From: Adiantum capillus-veneris
Taxonomy: Eukaryota > Streptophyta > Polypodiopsida > Polypodiales > Pteridaceae
Length of the DNA stretch: 64,000 nucleotides
Assembly (NCBI GenBank): GCA_014529385.2
Contig: CM043944.1
Span: forward strand, 57,111,268-57,175,267
Reading direction: 5' to 3'
Made by a program: the position numbers and the translations under genes. The notes beneath the pieces are model-generated. The model had not been told where the DNA came from. It ran no database searches and was given only the letters and a program-made list of their open reading frames with translations. Shown piece by piece: positions 32,319 to 43,629 of this stretch (its first letter is position 1; each line of letters opens with the position of its first letter).

Positions 32319-32630
32319 TATGGACACAAGGAAACGATTGGAGGATCTTTATGAAGATGAGGATGAGTCTAGTGATGAAGACTATTCCACAGTTGACTGA
32401 TCAGGACAGTGATAGCACGACCAGCAGTGATGAGGATGCTGATGTTGCATTTCTTTTGAGGACAAAGAAATCCAGGAGTCTGGTTTAGTCGCATTTGCAA
32501 ATGAGGTTGAAGATGAAAGTGAAGGGCCTTATGAAGTGATTGAAGGTCTGATGCAAACCAAGGTTGACTTGTCAAAGAAGCAGGAATTGATGACACAAAT
32601 GATCAGTGGAGACCTCTCAGCTATGGAGAA
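32319..32630 (+). pseudogene. Acidic spacer of E between protease and RT, cut by A2
   Basis: The open piece 32300-32488 is rich in Asp, Ser and Thr (TDQDSDSTTSSDEDADVA), as in the B spacer (SSSEEETTSTDESDNS). It ends at the A2 target duplication GAGAA (32626-32630). The coding frame resumes at 46000. Confidence 0.75.
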
Positions 32631-34185
<1,555 letters not shown>

Positions 34186-35746
34186 AGATCCTCTGATTAC
34201 TTTTATGTCTGCTCTTCTTCATTGAGGACTTCTTTGTTCCTGTGAAATCATGTTGTTAGTGTTGTCTGCAGCTTTGTCATTGTAGGACATTCTTTGACTT
34301 GCCATTGAGGAGAAGTATGCTATGATCTGAAATTGGTGCTCCAATTCATTTGTCAATTGATTTGAGTAGCATTTCCTTATTGTTGATGTAGAAGGAATAT
34401 GTACAAGAGGATGGTGATAGGTGTCTTTAGATTAGTGTCTAAAACCTGGATGACCAAAGGGAAAAAAACCCGGTGGGAAAAAAAATGCCTTTGGTATACG
34501 CTCTTATAGGAGTTGAGCAGTTGAACGTGAAGTACATTTTCATGAAAGGTGAGTGCTTGGGTGAAACACGGAAAGAGTGCCTGATGCAAGTGCCAATTAT
34601 GGGACACTCTATATGCATATGAGAAATTTGTCACCAAAAGCATGCAATGTGAAAGAAGGAGATGATGGGTGTTTCGAGGAATAAATGTAGCACATGTGAC
34701 ATCAAAAGATGTCTCAATAGCTTCCACCTTTCCAAGAAGGGTTGTCGATGTAGAAGTTTCTCCACTCGTATCTCACTGTGCTTAGTACATGAGTGTCTTT
34801 CGGACCTTCTCCTTCACTTCACCAGACTTAAGTATTTAGACTTCGACTCTTTTGCTCACCTATACCAGCATGAGCGACACCACGTAAATATGCTCAACTC
34901 TTCCAGCTTGAGCAGTACCTAGAATAGCTAGATGCTTAGACCACATAGAATATTACTTGAAGCTTTGGGACTCACACCTCACTCATTTTGTGGCTTAGCT
35001 ACTCGACTCTGACTTGTATGACTTGTCAGTTGCATGTTGACACTGCTTTGTGACAAGCTCTTCGGCTGTTGTAGTGGCTGCTGAGACATACTTCGGGAAG
35101 TTTCATGGTTTTCCTGTACCTTCTTCTCTTTGTAGTGCTCAGGCCTCTCGTCAGTCTTTTCTTCATGTGGATTATGGATTTTTTTAATTTTTTCTTAATA
35201 ATAAACAAAGAAAATCTTTTAAAAAAACTTAACAAAAGAAAAATCATTCAAATAGAAATCTAAATGCTATGTACACTATACACATGTCCCTAGGGGCTCA
35301 TATATGTATTTTGTCCCCATACTCCTCTGTAACACTACTATGAGGGCATATACTCTAAATTTTGTCAAAAAATTATCACAATAAAACGAAAAAATTCAAT
35401 GCCTCTCACAAAACATTTCCCTCTAATAGTCATAATGTTAGGTCTGCATTCAGAATGCCTCCCCCCTTCCTATTTGGAGTCATCCTTTACAACAGGGTAT
35501 TGCAAAGGGTATGTGTTGTGCTTGGGCAATTAAAAGTTGTGCCTATGCAGGCCTTGTAATGTAGCCCTATTATGCATGCACAGTCAATGCATGGAAAAGA
35601 TTTATGTTGTGCAAGATGTGGGTATAAGAAATTTGCTTATTGGCATTTGTTGGCGAGGCTTCCTATTCTAAGCAATGTAATGGTCTTTGAAGCTCCTGTA
35701 TCGTTGCTTGATTGAAGCGACTTGCTCTCTTCTAATTGTACTGCAA
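34186..35746 (-). other. A2 internal DNA without coding signal
   Basis: About 1.56 kb in which I recognise no domain on either strand. This is where RT or integrase would be expected in an autonomous relative; none is seen. It includes A-rich stretches near 35180-35250 and 35365-35400. Confidence 0.5.
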
Positions 35747-36892
35747 TCATAGGAAGAATTGTAAGAATTCAAGCGGCGATGCACAGACAACAGTTTTGTT
35801 GTTCTTCTTTGGGACCCATTTCTTTGCGATTATTGGCTGTTTTGTTGCTGGTTCTCGTTTGGGAACCCATACTTGCCCGTGTTTCGTTTGTGTTTGAAGA
35901 GACTTCTTTGGGATCCACCTTTTTGTTGTGTGAGTCAACAGTGTTCTTTGCTTCAGCCCTTGTACGCTTGGTTGGTGATGGGATTCAGGCTTTGAAAGTT
36001 TATACTATGGTTGTTTTGGAATCCAAATGAATTTCTGACTTTTTTGTGCTTGAATCAACTTCTTTGGAGCCCAAACCTGAGTTGTGAAAGCTTGCGACTT
36101 TGTGATATTCTTACCCATTCGTGCACGCTTTCCTTGTTTTTGTTTTGGTGTTGGATCTTGTGATTTGTCATTAGAGATCTTTGTCTTCTTAATCCATATC
36201 TGTTTTTGGCCGATCTGGCTTTTTGGTATCCAGATTTGTCGAGCTTTTTGGCTTTGACTTGTTTTCCTGTTCTTTTGACCTATCATGGTTGTTGCTGAAG
36301 GGGTTGGTGATAGTGATGGTTTGAGTTGATGATAGGGGATGTCGTAAGATTCATCACTATCGCTACTATCCTCAGCAAGGTTGACTTCTTGTACTTTCCC
36401 TTGATTTTTTGGCTGGTAGTGGAAAGTTACTGTCTGTTTGCTCGTGGGTGGTAGTTTCTTGGAGGACTTTTCTAGCCCATTGATTAGAGCATTGTTAGCT
36501 CGTTGCTTTGGTCGTATTCCTCCTTGCTGATTCTTTGCATCCTTATTAGGATCCATGTATGAGGATGCTTGCGGTGGCTGTGTCTTCACCGAGGACTTTG
36601 GAATCCACTTTTGATGCACTTTATTCGTGTAGCGATGACTTTGATTCCCGGGTCGTTGATCTTCTTGAAGCTCGAAGTGTTCTACAAAGTCATAGAACTC
36701 GTCGTCTTCTTCATCTTTTGATTCTCCACATTTCTTTGTTTTCTCCTTATTTGGATAGCTTGTTGATGTCTGGTTCTCTTCGTTTTCCTGGATTACACTC
36801 ACTGCAAAATAAGGAAAGACATCATAGCCATTTTCATCACAAAACTTTGTTGTGGGAGCATCCTCCACGGCGCACACGTCCAGAGTAGCCAA
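35747..36892 (-). pseudogene. W-x-P-K repeat protein of A2, one internal stop
   Basis: The frame from 36892 (MATLDVCAVEDAPTTKFC) has an acidic N-terminal part (KDEEDDEFYDFVEHFELQ) and then a long basic Ser/Lys/Gln-rich part. Short repeats recur: KWIPK, IWIPK, IWIKK, VWAPK, IWIPK, then after a single TAG at 36005-36007, in the same frame, RWIPK, VWVPK, KWVPK. That is eight copies of W-[IVA]-[PK]-K at irregular spacing over about 290 codons. Isolated WVPK motifs occur in some plant retroelement Gag linkers, but a run of eight is unusual. Function is unknown; a nucleic-acid-binding role is a guess from the basic composition. Confidence 0.6.
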
Positions 36893-36937
36893 GATGTGTT
36901 CCCATCCAAAAGGCTCTAACTCTTCTTCAGGAAATGG

Positions 36938-38428
36938 TTATGGGATATAGTCCTTATCCTCTATGACCCACTCTAGGATACATTCCTCACGTTTCAAGCT
37001 ACCACATTGTGAAGCTCCACACATCCACACTTCTTTAGGCTTACCCAACCAAGCTGGAAGTTCTGATCTTGTTACTGTGGCGGAATCAAACTCCTCAACC
37101 GGTGTTCTCGTCACATACCTATAGCTATGGTCCCTCAAGTTTACCTTTGTTATGGTTTCCATATGTCTCAGGTATATATGGTCATAACCCCAATCTTGGA
37201 CCATTTTCAATTGTCGCATGAATGGTCTTCCCATAATGATGTCATAGTTGTTCTTCTTGCCAAAGTCAACAACAGCAAAAGTGTGTTCATATTCAATGCC
37301 ACAAGAAGTAACAAGTACATTTTCTAGCAGTCCTAGGGGCTTTTCCTTGTGTCCGTCTGCAAGCTGCAGGGTCATTCGTGTGGATATCAAGGCAGGTTTT
37401 CCCCATTTTTTCCAAACTTCTTTGGTTGAAATGGCCACACCAGCTCCACTGTCAAGGATTGCCATGGTTTTTACACCATTGAATTCCATAGTAAGGGTGG
37501 TGTTTCCATCTTCCCCCTCGTAATATTCGCCTACCTTGTTTAATGACACTGGCCTAGTATGTAGTTGAGGTATTTCAAGCTCTTTGATGCTTTCCTCGAT
37601 TTGAGTCATTGGGGTTTTTACACCAAATTTCTCTAGACATTTACCCACATTAGCCCACATGTTTGGTCTTATTCTGAGCAACTCGGCTAACATTATTGTA
37701 CAGTTGACTAGGGTAGATAGAATATCTACTAGCCCCTTTGAATCGATGGCCTTGTTGGGAGACAGTCTCTGTGATGGGACTGCAACCACATCTGACTTGG
37801 TCTCGTACTCTCCCATGTAGGACGGTAGTGTTCTTAGCGAATGGGGTTGACTATCCATAGATTGTACAGATCCTTTGTTACCCCAATACGATCGCACGTC
37901 TAGATTCATTTGAGATCCAGTCTCAAATTCCTCTATTGGTGGTAGAAACACTCCTCGTTCATCACCAGTATTGTCTACTCGTCTTCTTAGGTCATCGGCT
38001 TCATTGGCCTCTCTGACTTGTTTCCACAATTCGTCAAGATTATCTATCTCTTTACAATCCTCAGGTATAGCTTGGTGAAATCCCTCGGAAGAGTTATCCG
38101 TGGTATTCAGTATTATCCTTGGTTCTAAGGCTGGGTCTTTGAGGTTTGGTCTGTGCTCATGACTAGAATCTGGCTGTTTTAGTTCCTGGTTTGGTGGGAT
38201 TACTTGTGTAGGCATGACACGGATCACACCCTCAAGTTTTGCACCTGGTGGTTCTAGTAAAGCTTGGGTTATTTGAATCATTTTATGGCACATTTCAAAC
38301 CTTTGCTTTTCTAGTTCCGTATAGGGATATGTCATCCACTTGTGTTCTTGGGTTTGGTTGTTTTTTAGCCTCACATCATAGGCTTTCAAGAGGGCATCTA
38401 ATGTCTCATTAACCTTCTCCGCCAACAC
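36938..38428 (-). CDS. A2 protease-containing protein
   Basis: This open frame of 496 codons starts MLAEKVNETLDALLKAYDVRL. Its C-terminal third is a retropepsin: MAILDSGAGVAISTKEVW with Asp near residue 326, then MTLQLADGHKEKPLGLLENV and DIIMGRPFMRQLKMVQDWGY. The D-S-G active site is intact. The N-terminal part is a charged linker with no domain I recognise. The frame ends at 36938 with WVIEDKDYIP. The preceding frame ends at 38409, so the two overlap slightly; a programmed shift or an indel could join them. In Athila-type elements this place belongs to the Gag-protease junction. Confidence 0.8.
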   Translation of the reverse strand: MLAEKVNETLDALLKAYDVRLKNNQTQEHKWMTYPYTELEKQRFEMCHKMIQITQALLEPPGAKLEGVIRVMPTQVIPPNQELKQPDSSHEHRPNLKDPALEPRIILNTTDNSSEGFHQAIPEDCKEIDNLDELWKQVREANEADDLRRRVDNTGDERGVFLPPIEEFETGSQMNLDVRSYWGNKGSVQSMDSQPHSLRTLPSYMGEYETKSDVVAVPSQRLSPNKAIDSKGLVDILSTLVNCTIMLAELLRIRPNMWANVGKCLEKFGVKTPMTQIEESIKELEIPQLHTRPVSLNKVGEYYEGEDGNTTLTMEFNGVKTMAILDSGAGVAISTKEVWKKWGKPALISTRMTLQLADGHKEKPLGLLENVLVTSCGIEYEHTFAVVDFGKKNNYDIIMGRPFMRQLKMVQDWGYDHIYLRHMETITKVNLRDHSYRYVTRTPVEEFDSATVTRSELPAWLGKPKEVWMCGASQCGSLKREECILEWVIEDKDYIP

Positions 38429-39053
38429 AGATCCTTCTCAGTTTCTCATCCGTGGATGGTTCTTCTGGAGGTTTAACCATCTGTGTAAGAGAAGGTGCCT
38501 CCTTTTCCTCATGTTGTTTTATCTTCTTTTCAGATTTGGTAAGCTTCTCAGCTAGGGATTTTTTCTCTCGTTCCTTGCGTGCTTTCATCCTAGTCTTTCT
38601 AGCTTTCCAACTATTTTGTTTGCTCTTGGTTTTCTGACTACGTGCGTCTGTCTTTGGACTCATGTCACTTTCCGTGTTCTTTGTCTCTGGATTCTCATCA
38701 GCTTTATTTTGAGCTTGTGCTCTCGTAACCACTTGAACTGGTACGACATTTTCATTTTCTGAGCTACTAGGGAGCTGAACAATCCCTGATACATTTGTCG
38801 TGATTTTCCTGATTTGGTTTGGTTTTTTCGGGCAATCAGGGATCAAGCGAGTGATGCGACACTCAAGACAATAGGCATTTACTTCAATGATATCCGTATG
38901 AGGACATTGTTTGACCAAGTGGTTGTCACGACTTTTGTGACAATCTTCTCTGGTTGAGGAGATTCTTTTACACTTCCTCTTGGCTATAAGCAAGATTTGA
39001 CCTAGATAAGCCGATATTTGCAATGAATCGCAATGTCTTTTCATCCATTTCAT
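38409..39053 (-). CDS. A2 Gag linker with Cys/His motifs and Lys-rich coil
   Basis: The frame (214 codons) carries CHKSRDNHLVKQC followed by CLECRITRLIPDC, which look like altered zinc knuckles (C-x6-H-x4-C and C-x2-C-x8-C), and then a strongly basic predicted coiled coil (KARKTRMKARKEREKKSLAE). It overlaps the frame upstream (38968-39498) and the protease frame downstream, so one polyprotein interrupted by shifts is likely. Confidence 0.55.
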   Translation of the reverse strand: MKWMKRHCDSLQISAYLGQILLIAKRKCKRISSTREDCHKSRDNHLVKQCPHTDIIEVNAYCLECRITRLIPDCPKKPNQIRKITTNVSGIVQLPSSSENENVVPVQVVTRAQAQNKADENPETKNTESDMSPKTDARSQKTKSKQNSWKARKTRMKARKEREKKSLAEKLTKSEKKIKQHEEKEAPSLTQMVKPPEEPSTDEKLRRICVGGEG

Positions 39054-39498
39054 ACCTTCTTTCTTTCGACTGAAACCCAGGAGGTGGAGGTTGTACTAGC
39101 CTCACCACTCCATGTGTTTCTCTCACATTTTGTTGCTTCGAAGGGTAGTACTCACTTTGGTTACGATACCACATTGTCGTTGGTACTCGCATTGGTTTAT
39201 TTGATGCTTCCATCATTGGCATGTATCTCATGTCTACCGGCATTCTAGCACCTGGCAGCGGAGGTTGTTGTCCTAAGACAAGCTGTGGCCTTAAAACTCC
39301 TACTGGTCCTGGCGCATTCCTCGTAATGTATCTAGATGGAGTAGGTGCTTCTGGAACAGGTTCTACATACCTCTTCCTAGCATTTTCCATGCTATAATAG
39401 CACTCTTCCCCTGTATGGTTCGTCCATTTTCTCTCAATTTCACACCACTTCGGCTCTCCCGAATCAGACCTTACAAGAGGAATCAACCTCTTGACCAA
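38968..39498 (-). CDS. gag: A2 Gag nucleocapsid-like segment
   Basis: The frame (176 codons) starts MVKRLIPLVRSDSGEPKW and has KWCEIERKWTNHTGEECYYS, a possible zinc-binding C-x-H-x-C motif. A Pro-rich region follows (PVGVLRPQLVLGQQPPLPG). It is the likely continuation of A2 Gag after a frameshift. I recognise no exact family. Confidence 0.5.
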   Translation of the reverse strand: MVKRLIPLVRSDSGEPKWCEIERKWTNHTGEECYYSMENARKRYVEPVPEAPTPSRYITRNAPGPVGVLRPQLVLGQQPPLPGARMPVDMRYMPMMEASNKPMRVPTTMWYRNQSEYYPSKQQNVRETHGVVRLVQPPPPGFQSKERRYEMDEKTLRFIANIGLSRSNLAYSQEEV

Positions 39499-39515
39499 GT
39501 CGTCGATAAGCTTTT

Positions 39516-39681
39516 CTTGATCAATAGGTGTCGTTGGCTTGTCAATGGACTCACTTATCTGTGAAATACTGTGCTGAGAGGATGTGTCATCTCTCTGTCT
39601 TGATCAATAGGTGTCGTTGGCTTGTCAATGGACTCACTTATCTGTGAAACATTGTGCTGAGAGGATGTGTCCTTATCATAT
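39516..39681. repeat. 83-bp tandem duplication inside A2 gag linker
   Basis: Copies start at 39516 and 39599 with CTTGATCAATAGGTGTCG. Because 83 is not a multiple of three, the duplication itself shifts the reading frame and may be one reason the linker frames are separate. Confidence 0.9.
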
Positions 39682-39736
39682 GCAGATCCTTCTGAAGGCC
39701 CGCATGTCTCATTCCTTGGATAAAGATCAGCATCAA

Positions 39737-40624
39737 TCATGCTTGCGTAGGTAATTCTGCTCTCGGACAGAGCTTAACATATCTCTTGAGCCGTAATGAT
39801 GCTTTGTGTACTGATTCATTCTCTTTCTGTTTGAATCTATGGATTTGCGAGACCGTGTTGTGAGCAATGCCTTTTGGCGAGAATTCTTCAATAAACTCCT
39901 CAAATAGCTCATCTAGGGTCTCAAAATCCCATTTTTCCACCAAGTCGAACCATGTAGCCACATCATCTTCTAGAGTCAATCCAAATCCCGCAAACTGTGT
40001 CGCAAAATTTGAAACTTCCTCTGCTCTAATCACTCTTCTAAAAGCCGTTACGTGATCTCTCGGATCTTTATCTCCGGAGTATTTTCTGTTTACCCATTTC
40101 TGGACTTGGGATGGTCTAACTTTTCGATTGTCTACAAGTCTAACCAGAGACTCTCCCAATCCTTCTCTCGTTATTGCTCTTGAAGGGAATCCTGGTGGCT
40201 CTCTTTTTGGAATTCCTATAGGAATTCTCGTGTTTGGTGGAGGCATTTGTGGTCCTTCATTGACCAAATATCCACCTCTTTCTAGTACAGTTTGTGGATT
40301 TGTGCTTTCTACAACTCTGTATTCTCGTCTATACTTGTCCACAACTATAGATCTCCATTGACAGTCGACTCCGTATGTGTAGACATATAAGAGCTTGTAA
40401 TCCATTATCTCTTCTAGGTATGGATCTGAGCACCTATAAAGATTGACCTCATTGTTGTCAATGTATCTATATAGTCCTTCACTCCCATGACCAATTATCC
40501 AAACTCTCTCAACAAGATGGGTCTTTATCAATTGCAAGTTTGGAAGATCCATTGTGGGAGGATATTCCTCTATCGTCGGGATCTCCAAGCTTGTGTAAGC
40601 TGTGTTTGAATCTAGGGTAGACAT
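39737..40624 (-). CDS. gag: A2 Gag (matrix/capsid region)
   Basis: The frame has 295 codons and starts MSTLDSNTAYTSLEIPTIEE. The C-terminal half is a typical retrotransposon capsid region: VQKWVNRKYSGDKDPRDHV, DDVATWFDLVEKWDFETLDE, EFIEEFSPKG and LRLKRYVKLCPRAELP. It ends in TGA at 39737-39739, overlapping an ATG (39738-39740) that opens the next frame (MIDADLYPRNETC, to 39555), giving an ATGA overlap. The Gag protein would package A2 RNA; enzymes would have to come from elsewhere. Confidence 0.8.
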   Translation of the reverse strand: MSTLDSNTAYTSLEIPTIEEYPPTMDLPNLQLIKTHLVERVWIIGHGSEGLYRYIDNNEVNLYRCSDPYLEEIMDYKLLYVYTYGVDCQWRSIVVDKYRREYRVVESTNPQTVLERGGYLVNEGPQMPPPNTRIPIGIPKREPPGFPSRAITREGLGESLVRLVDNRKVRPSQVQKWVNRKYSGDKDPRDHVTAFRRVIRAEEVSNFATQFAGFGLTLEDDVATWFDLVEKWDFETLDELFEEFIEEFSPKGIAHNTVSQIHRFKQKENESVHKASLRLKRYVKLCPRAELPTQA

Positions 40625-41053
40625 GATTTATGGGCTTAAGAGCTTTTGCTTGGTTCAAGTAGACTTAGTCCACTGTGTTCAAGTGCTTTGTTTAGGGAAA
40701 AGTCGAAACTATGTCCAAAACCGCAACCGTTTCGTCACAATTCTCGCAAATTGTCGCTTTTAGACACCCCTGACTTCCGGATGTATTTTGAGGCCTCAAA
40801 CGACGTTTTTTTCAAAGTTGAACTCAAGTCTGCTCCAAGATCTGTAGAGCCGCTCTCAGGCTACGTTTTGATATAAAAACTTTTTCAATCCGATACCGTT
40901 TGTGAAAGTTATGGCCGAAATAGTGAAATGCAGTTTAGACTGGTCAAAATGAGTCCAAATTCAAGTTTAAAAGAATATTTGGGATCTCTGTGACACTGTG
41001 AACACTCCTGTATGGTCAAAAGTACAGTTGGACCCTAAAACGGGCCTAGAGAA

Positions 41054-41322
41054 ATCCTACGCGTAGGATGTCTATATGCTCAGAATTTAACAAAATTTGG
41101 TCCAGAGACTCCCCTTAGGTCCAGCAACACAATGGTATGCTCAGAATTTCATTTGGTCCTAAAAATGGCCTTGAGACATCCTACGCGTAGGATGTCTTTT
41201 TTCTCAGAATGACTTGAAATTTTCACCCTAGCTTCTCCTTGATGTGTTGATCACAGTGGTGTTCTCATAGGTTGGTTTGGAGTCCTAAATCAAGCTTAAG
41301 ACATCCTACACATAGGATGTCT
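41054..41322. repeat. Palindrome array, left part (three sites)
   Basis: Sites lie at 41054-41069, 41174-41197 (a perfect 24-bp palindrome) and 41299-41322 (CGCG changed to CACA). The shared core is ATCCTACGCGTAGGAT. Centre spacing is about 124 and 125 bp. Confidence 0.92.
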
Positions 41323-41798
41323 TTTTGCTCTGTTTTAGCTCAAACTTGCACTGTAGCTTCCCCTTGATGTGCTTAACTCACAGCTATTTTTACTTTTTGA
41401 TTCTGACACCTATAGGTTGGTCAAATGATTAAGAATCTGCTTCAGAAGCCTGATGTCTGTTCTGATGAATTCCCAAGTCAAATCAACTCCAAATTGGACC
41501 AAATTTGCCTAGGAGGCTTAACTAAGGCTATATGACAGCATGGTATGGTCACATGAGAATTTTGGTCTCAGAATTATGCAGTAGACATCCTACGCGTTGT
41601 CGAGAAATTAGCGGTCTTGCCGGGAAAGCACCGGGCTTATGGCTGTGAGAGTTTGTGAGAGAACTGAACAAAAACTATATGAAGGAATTAAACCATAGAT
41701 GCCATGAAGACTAGGGTTTGGAAAGAAGTGCAATCAAAGAAGACCCACTCTTTCTCTCTTGCACTCACACACACAAAGAAAGAACACAAAAGAGAATG

Positions 41799-42011
41799 TC
41801 AAAACAACACAAAGATGAAAACATCAAGGCTATGGTCATATCGTATCATGGGTAGTATGAAAGGGTTAATAGATGAGTTAATAGCATTCAATCTTGGCTG
41901 ACCAAATAGGCTACGAATTGTTCTTTGGAATTGTAGTTTTGTGCTTACCGTAGTATATATATTTTGTCTAGTGATTGGGATTAATTGTGTGTACAAATCC
42001 TCTTGGTTCAT
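41799..42011 (-). CDS. Conserved leader ORF, 70-codon copy (second of tandem pair)
   Basis: The frame starts MNQEDLYTQLIPITRQNIYT and ends LPMIRYDHSLDVFIFVLF-stop. Its last 43 residues align without gaps with the E copy (F-Q...I...FG..RL..I...P...PMI.Y..S.DV..FVL). It is two residues shorter near the N-terminus. Its ATG (42009-42011) overlaps the TGA of the preceding ORF (42008-42010) as ATGA, an arrangement that allows reinitiation after termination. It is intact. Function is unknown. Confidence 0.65.
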   Translation of the reverse strand: MNQEDLYTQLIPITRQNIYTTVSTKLQFQRTIRSLFGQPRLNAINSSINPFILPMIRYDHSLDVFIFVLF

Positions 42012-42226
42012 AGCAAGATAACTACGCTTACATCAAAAGAAAAATTATAGTCTATGAGAGGTAGTATGATGGGATCCGGTGATATAAGTATTTCATTGAG
42101 CCTTTCTGGGCCAAAGAGAAACACTATACGTTGTTGAAAGTGTATTTTACCGCTAATCCATACATTAATTCTAATAGATTGTACAGAGTGAAAGCGATAG
42201 AAATTATCATCATGTGGGTTATTCAT
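42008..42226 (-). CDS. Conserved leader ORF, 72-codon copy (first of tandem pair)
   Basis: The frame starts MNNPHDDNFYRFHSVQSIR and contains INVWISGKIHFQQRIVF, FGPERLNEIL and LPLIDYNFSFDVSVVILL-stop. It aligns end to end without gaps with the E copy at 30208-30426, with identical length. It lies about 530 bp downstream of the insert's TATA-like box on the same strand. It is intact. Function is unknown. Confidence 0.7.
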   Translation of the reverse strand: MNNPHDDNFYRFHSVQSIRINVWISGKIHFQQRIVFLFGPERLNEILISPDPIILPLIDYNFSFDVSVVILL

Positions 42227-42786
42227 CTAGGATAGTATGTGAGAAATGTAGATATGAGAGAAGTGAAGAGATGAGAAGTTTCCCTCCCAAGCCCTATTCT
42301 TGCCCGTAGGCAATAAGGATAGTGCAGGGAGAGATGTACTTGTAGCAAAGAGAACCTAAAATTTGTAGAGAGGATGAATTACTAAGAGTGAGAGAGATAG
42401 ATTTGGTTAAGGAGATAATATTAGATATATATATATATATGTGTGTTGGATTAGAGATGAAAAAGAAAACAACAAGAAATCAAGAAAACATCAATGTAGA
42501 ACACATCTTACTTGACAAACCCTTTGGCACCATTATTGATGGAGAGAGAAGAAGAGTGGATAATTCCACTTTGATTGATACATCAAGTGCAAGACCTTCT
42601 TTGATTAGAGTTGATCTTCCAAGATTAGCTTGTTGCAACAATGGCTAGTCTTTTTCTAGGAGAAAGTATAGGCTTAGGCTTATGTTAATGGCTAAGTACA
42701 ATTTGGCATTACTACTCACTCCCTCATGAATTCCTCTCATCAATGGCTTAAATGCTTGAGTTCTTTTCAAGGAAGAAGAGGTCCCC

Positions 42787-42794
42787 TTTTATAG
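42787..42794 (-). promoter_or_regulatory. TATA-like box of the 2-kb insert
   Basis: CTATAAAA on the minus strand in the context CCTATAAAAGGGG, upstream of the two small ORFs on the same strand. Confidence 0.5.
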
Positions 42795-43629
42795 GTGAAG
42801 GGAACCCCCAAGGGTTTACACAAAAAGAGAGGGGCCAGTGTGAACAGGAATTGGAAAAGTTGGAAATGAGCTGTCCCTGCATGATGTGGGCAGACTGGGG
42901 TCTAGTATTTTGATCATATCTCCTCAACCGTAGCTCCAAATAAAAAAGTAAAAATATGAGCAGAAAATTCAGCTCATTAGCTACGATCTTCATTTTAAAA
43001 TCGTTTTCCAATTCGGATTGGAACCTTGTGTAAAAAATTCATCAAAATAGGGTCCATTTTTGGCAGCAAAAGTCTTCATGTGGTCCCCTTAGCCTAGACT
43101 TTCATTTGATTCCAAAGGACAGCTCATGCCATATGAAAGCATGACATTGCTCCTTGACAAAGTTTTGTAATAATGCTTGCAATAATGCATTAAAATAAGT
43201 GTATCTTTGAAATCATGCCACCTAGTGTCCCACTAGGATATGATTCCTTCCTAGTAGCTATTTAAAAAGAAATATAAGAAAAATATAAAAAAATACATAG
43301 AATATATATATATATATATATATTGGAGTTTACCCTAGATATAGGATCTAGCTAGGGTGTGAGATGATAATGAGATAGTAGAAATAAAGAATCAATGCTT
43401 TTTGCCCCAAGTTAAAGAGGCGGATCTATTGATGCTTTTCCCATAGTATTTTCTGATGGTAAAGTAAGAATAGGTTACCCTTGAGAAAAATAATAGGATG
43501 AGATAGAAGGCTTATTATTATACTTAAATATGCATATGTACATTATAGGAAAGATAATTATGTATCTAAAAAATTACAAGATAACTCTTGTAGCATGCGT
43601 TCCCACTATGTACGTGTCACAGCACGACA

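Larger units (their letters stand above)
41598..43629 (-). mobile_element. 2-kb LTR-like insert in A2 leader, TSD GCGT
   Basis: The 2032-bp insert starts TGTCGAG and ends CACGACA on the plus strand, flanked by GCGT (41594-41597 and 43630-43633). Taking it out with one GCGT exactly restores the palindrome. It carries a TATA-like CTATAAAA at 42787-42794 (minus strand) and, downstream on that strand, two tandem 72-codon-type ORFs. I see no second copy of its ends, no primer site and no pol domain, so a solo LTR or a small non-autonomous element fits. The relation to B and E is through the small ORF and the 4-bp duplication. Confidence 0.75.

Noticed and set aside
34377-34727. 116-codon frame in the A2 internal region as a possible RT remnant
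   Set aside because: No RT, RNase H or integrase motif can be found in it or in neighbouring frames.
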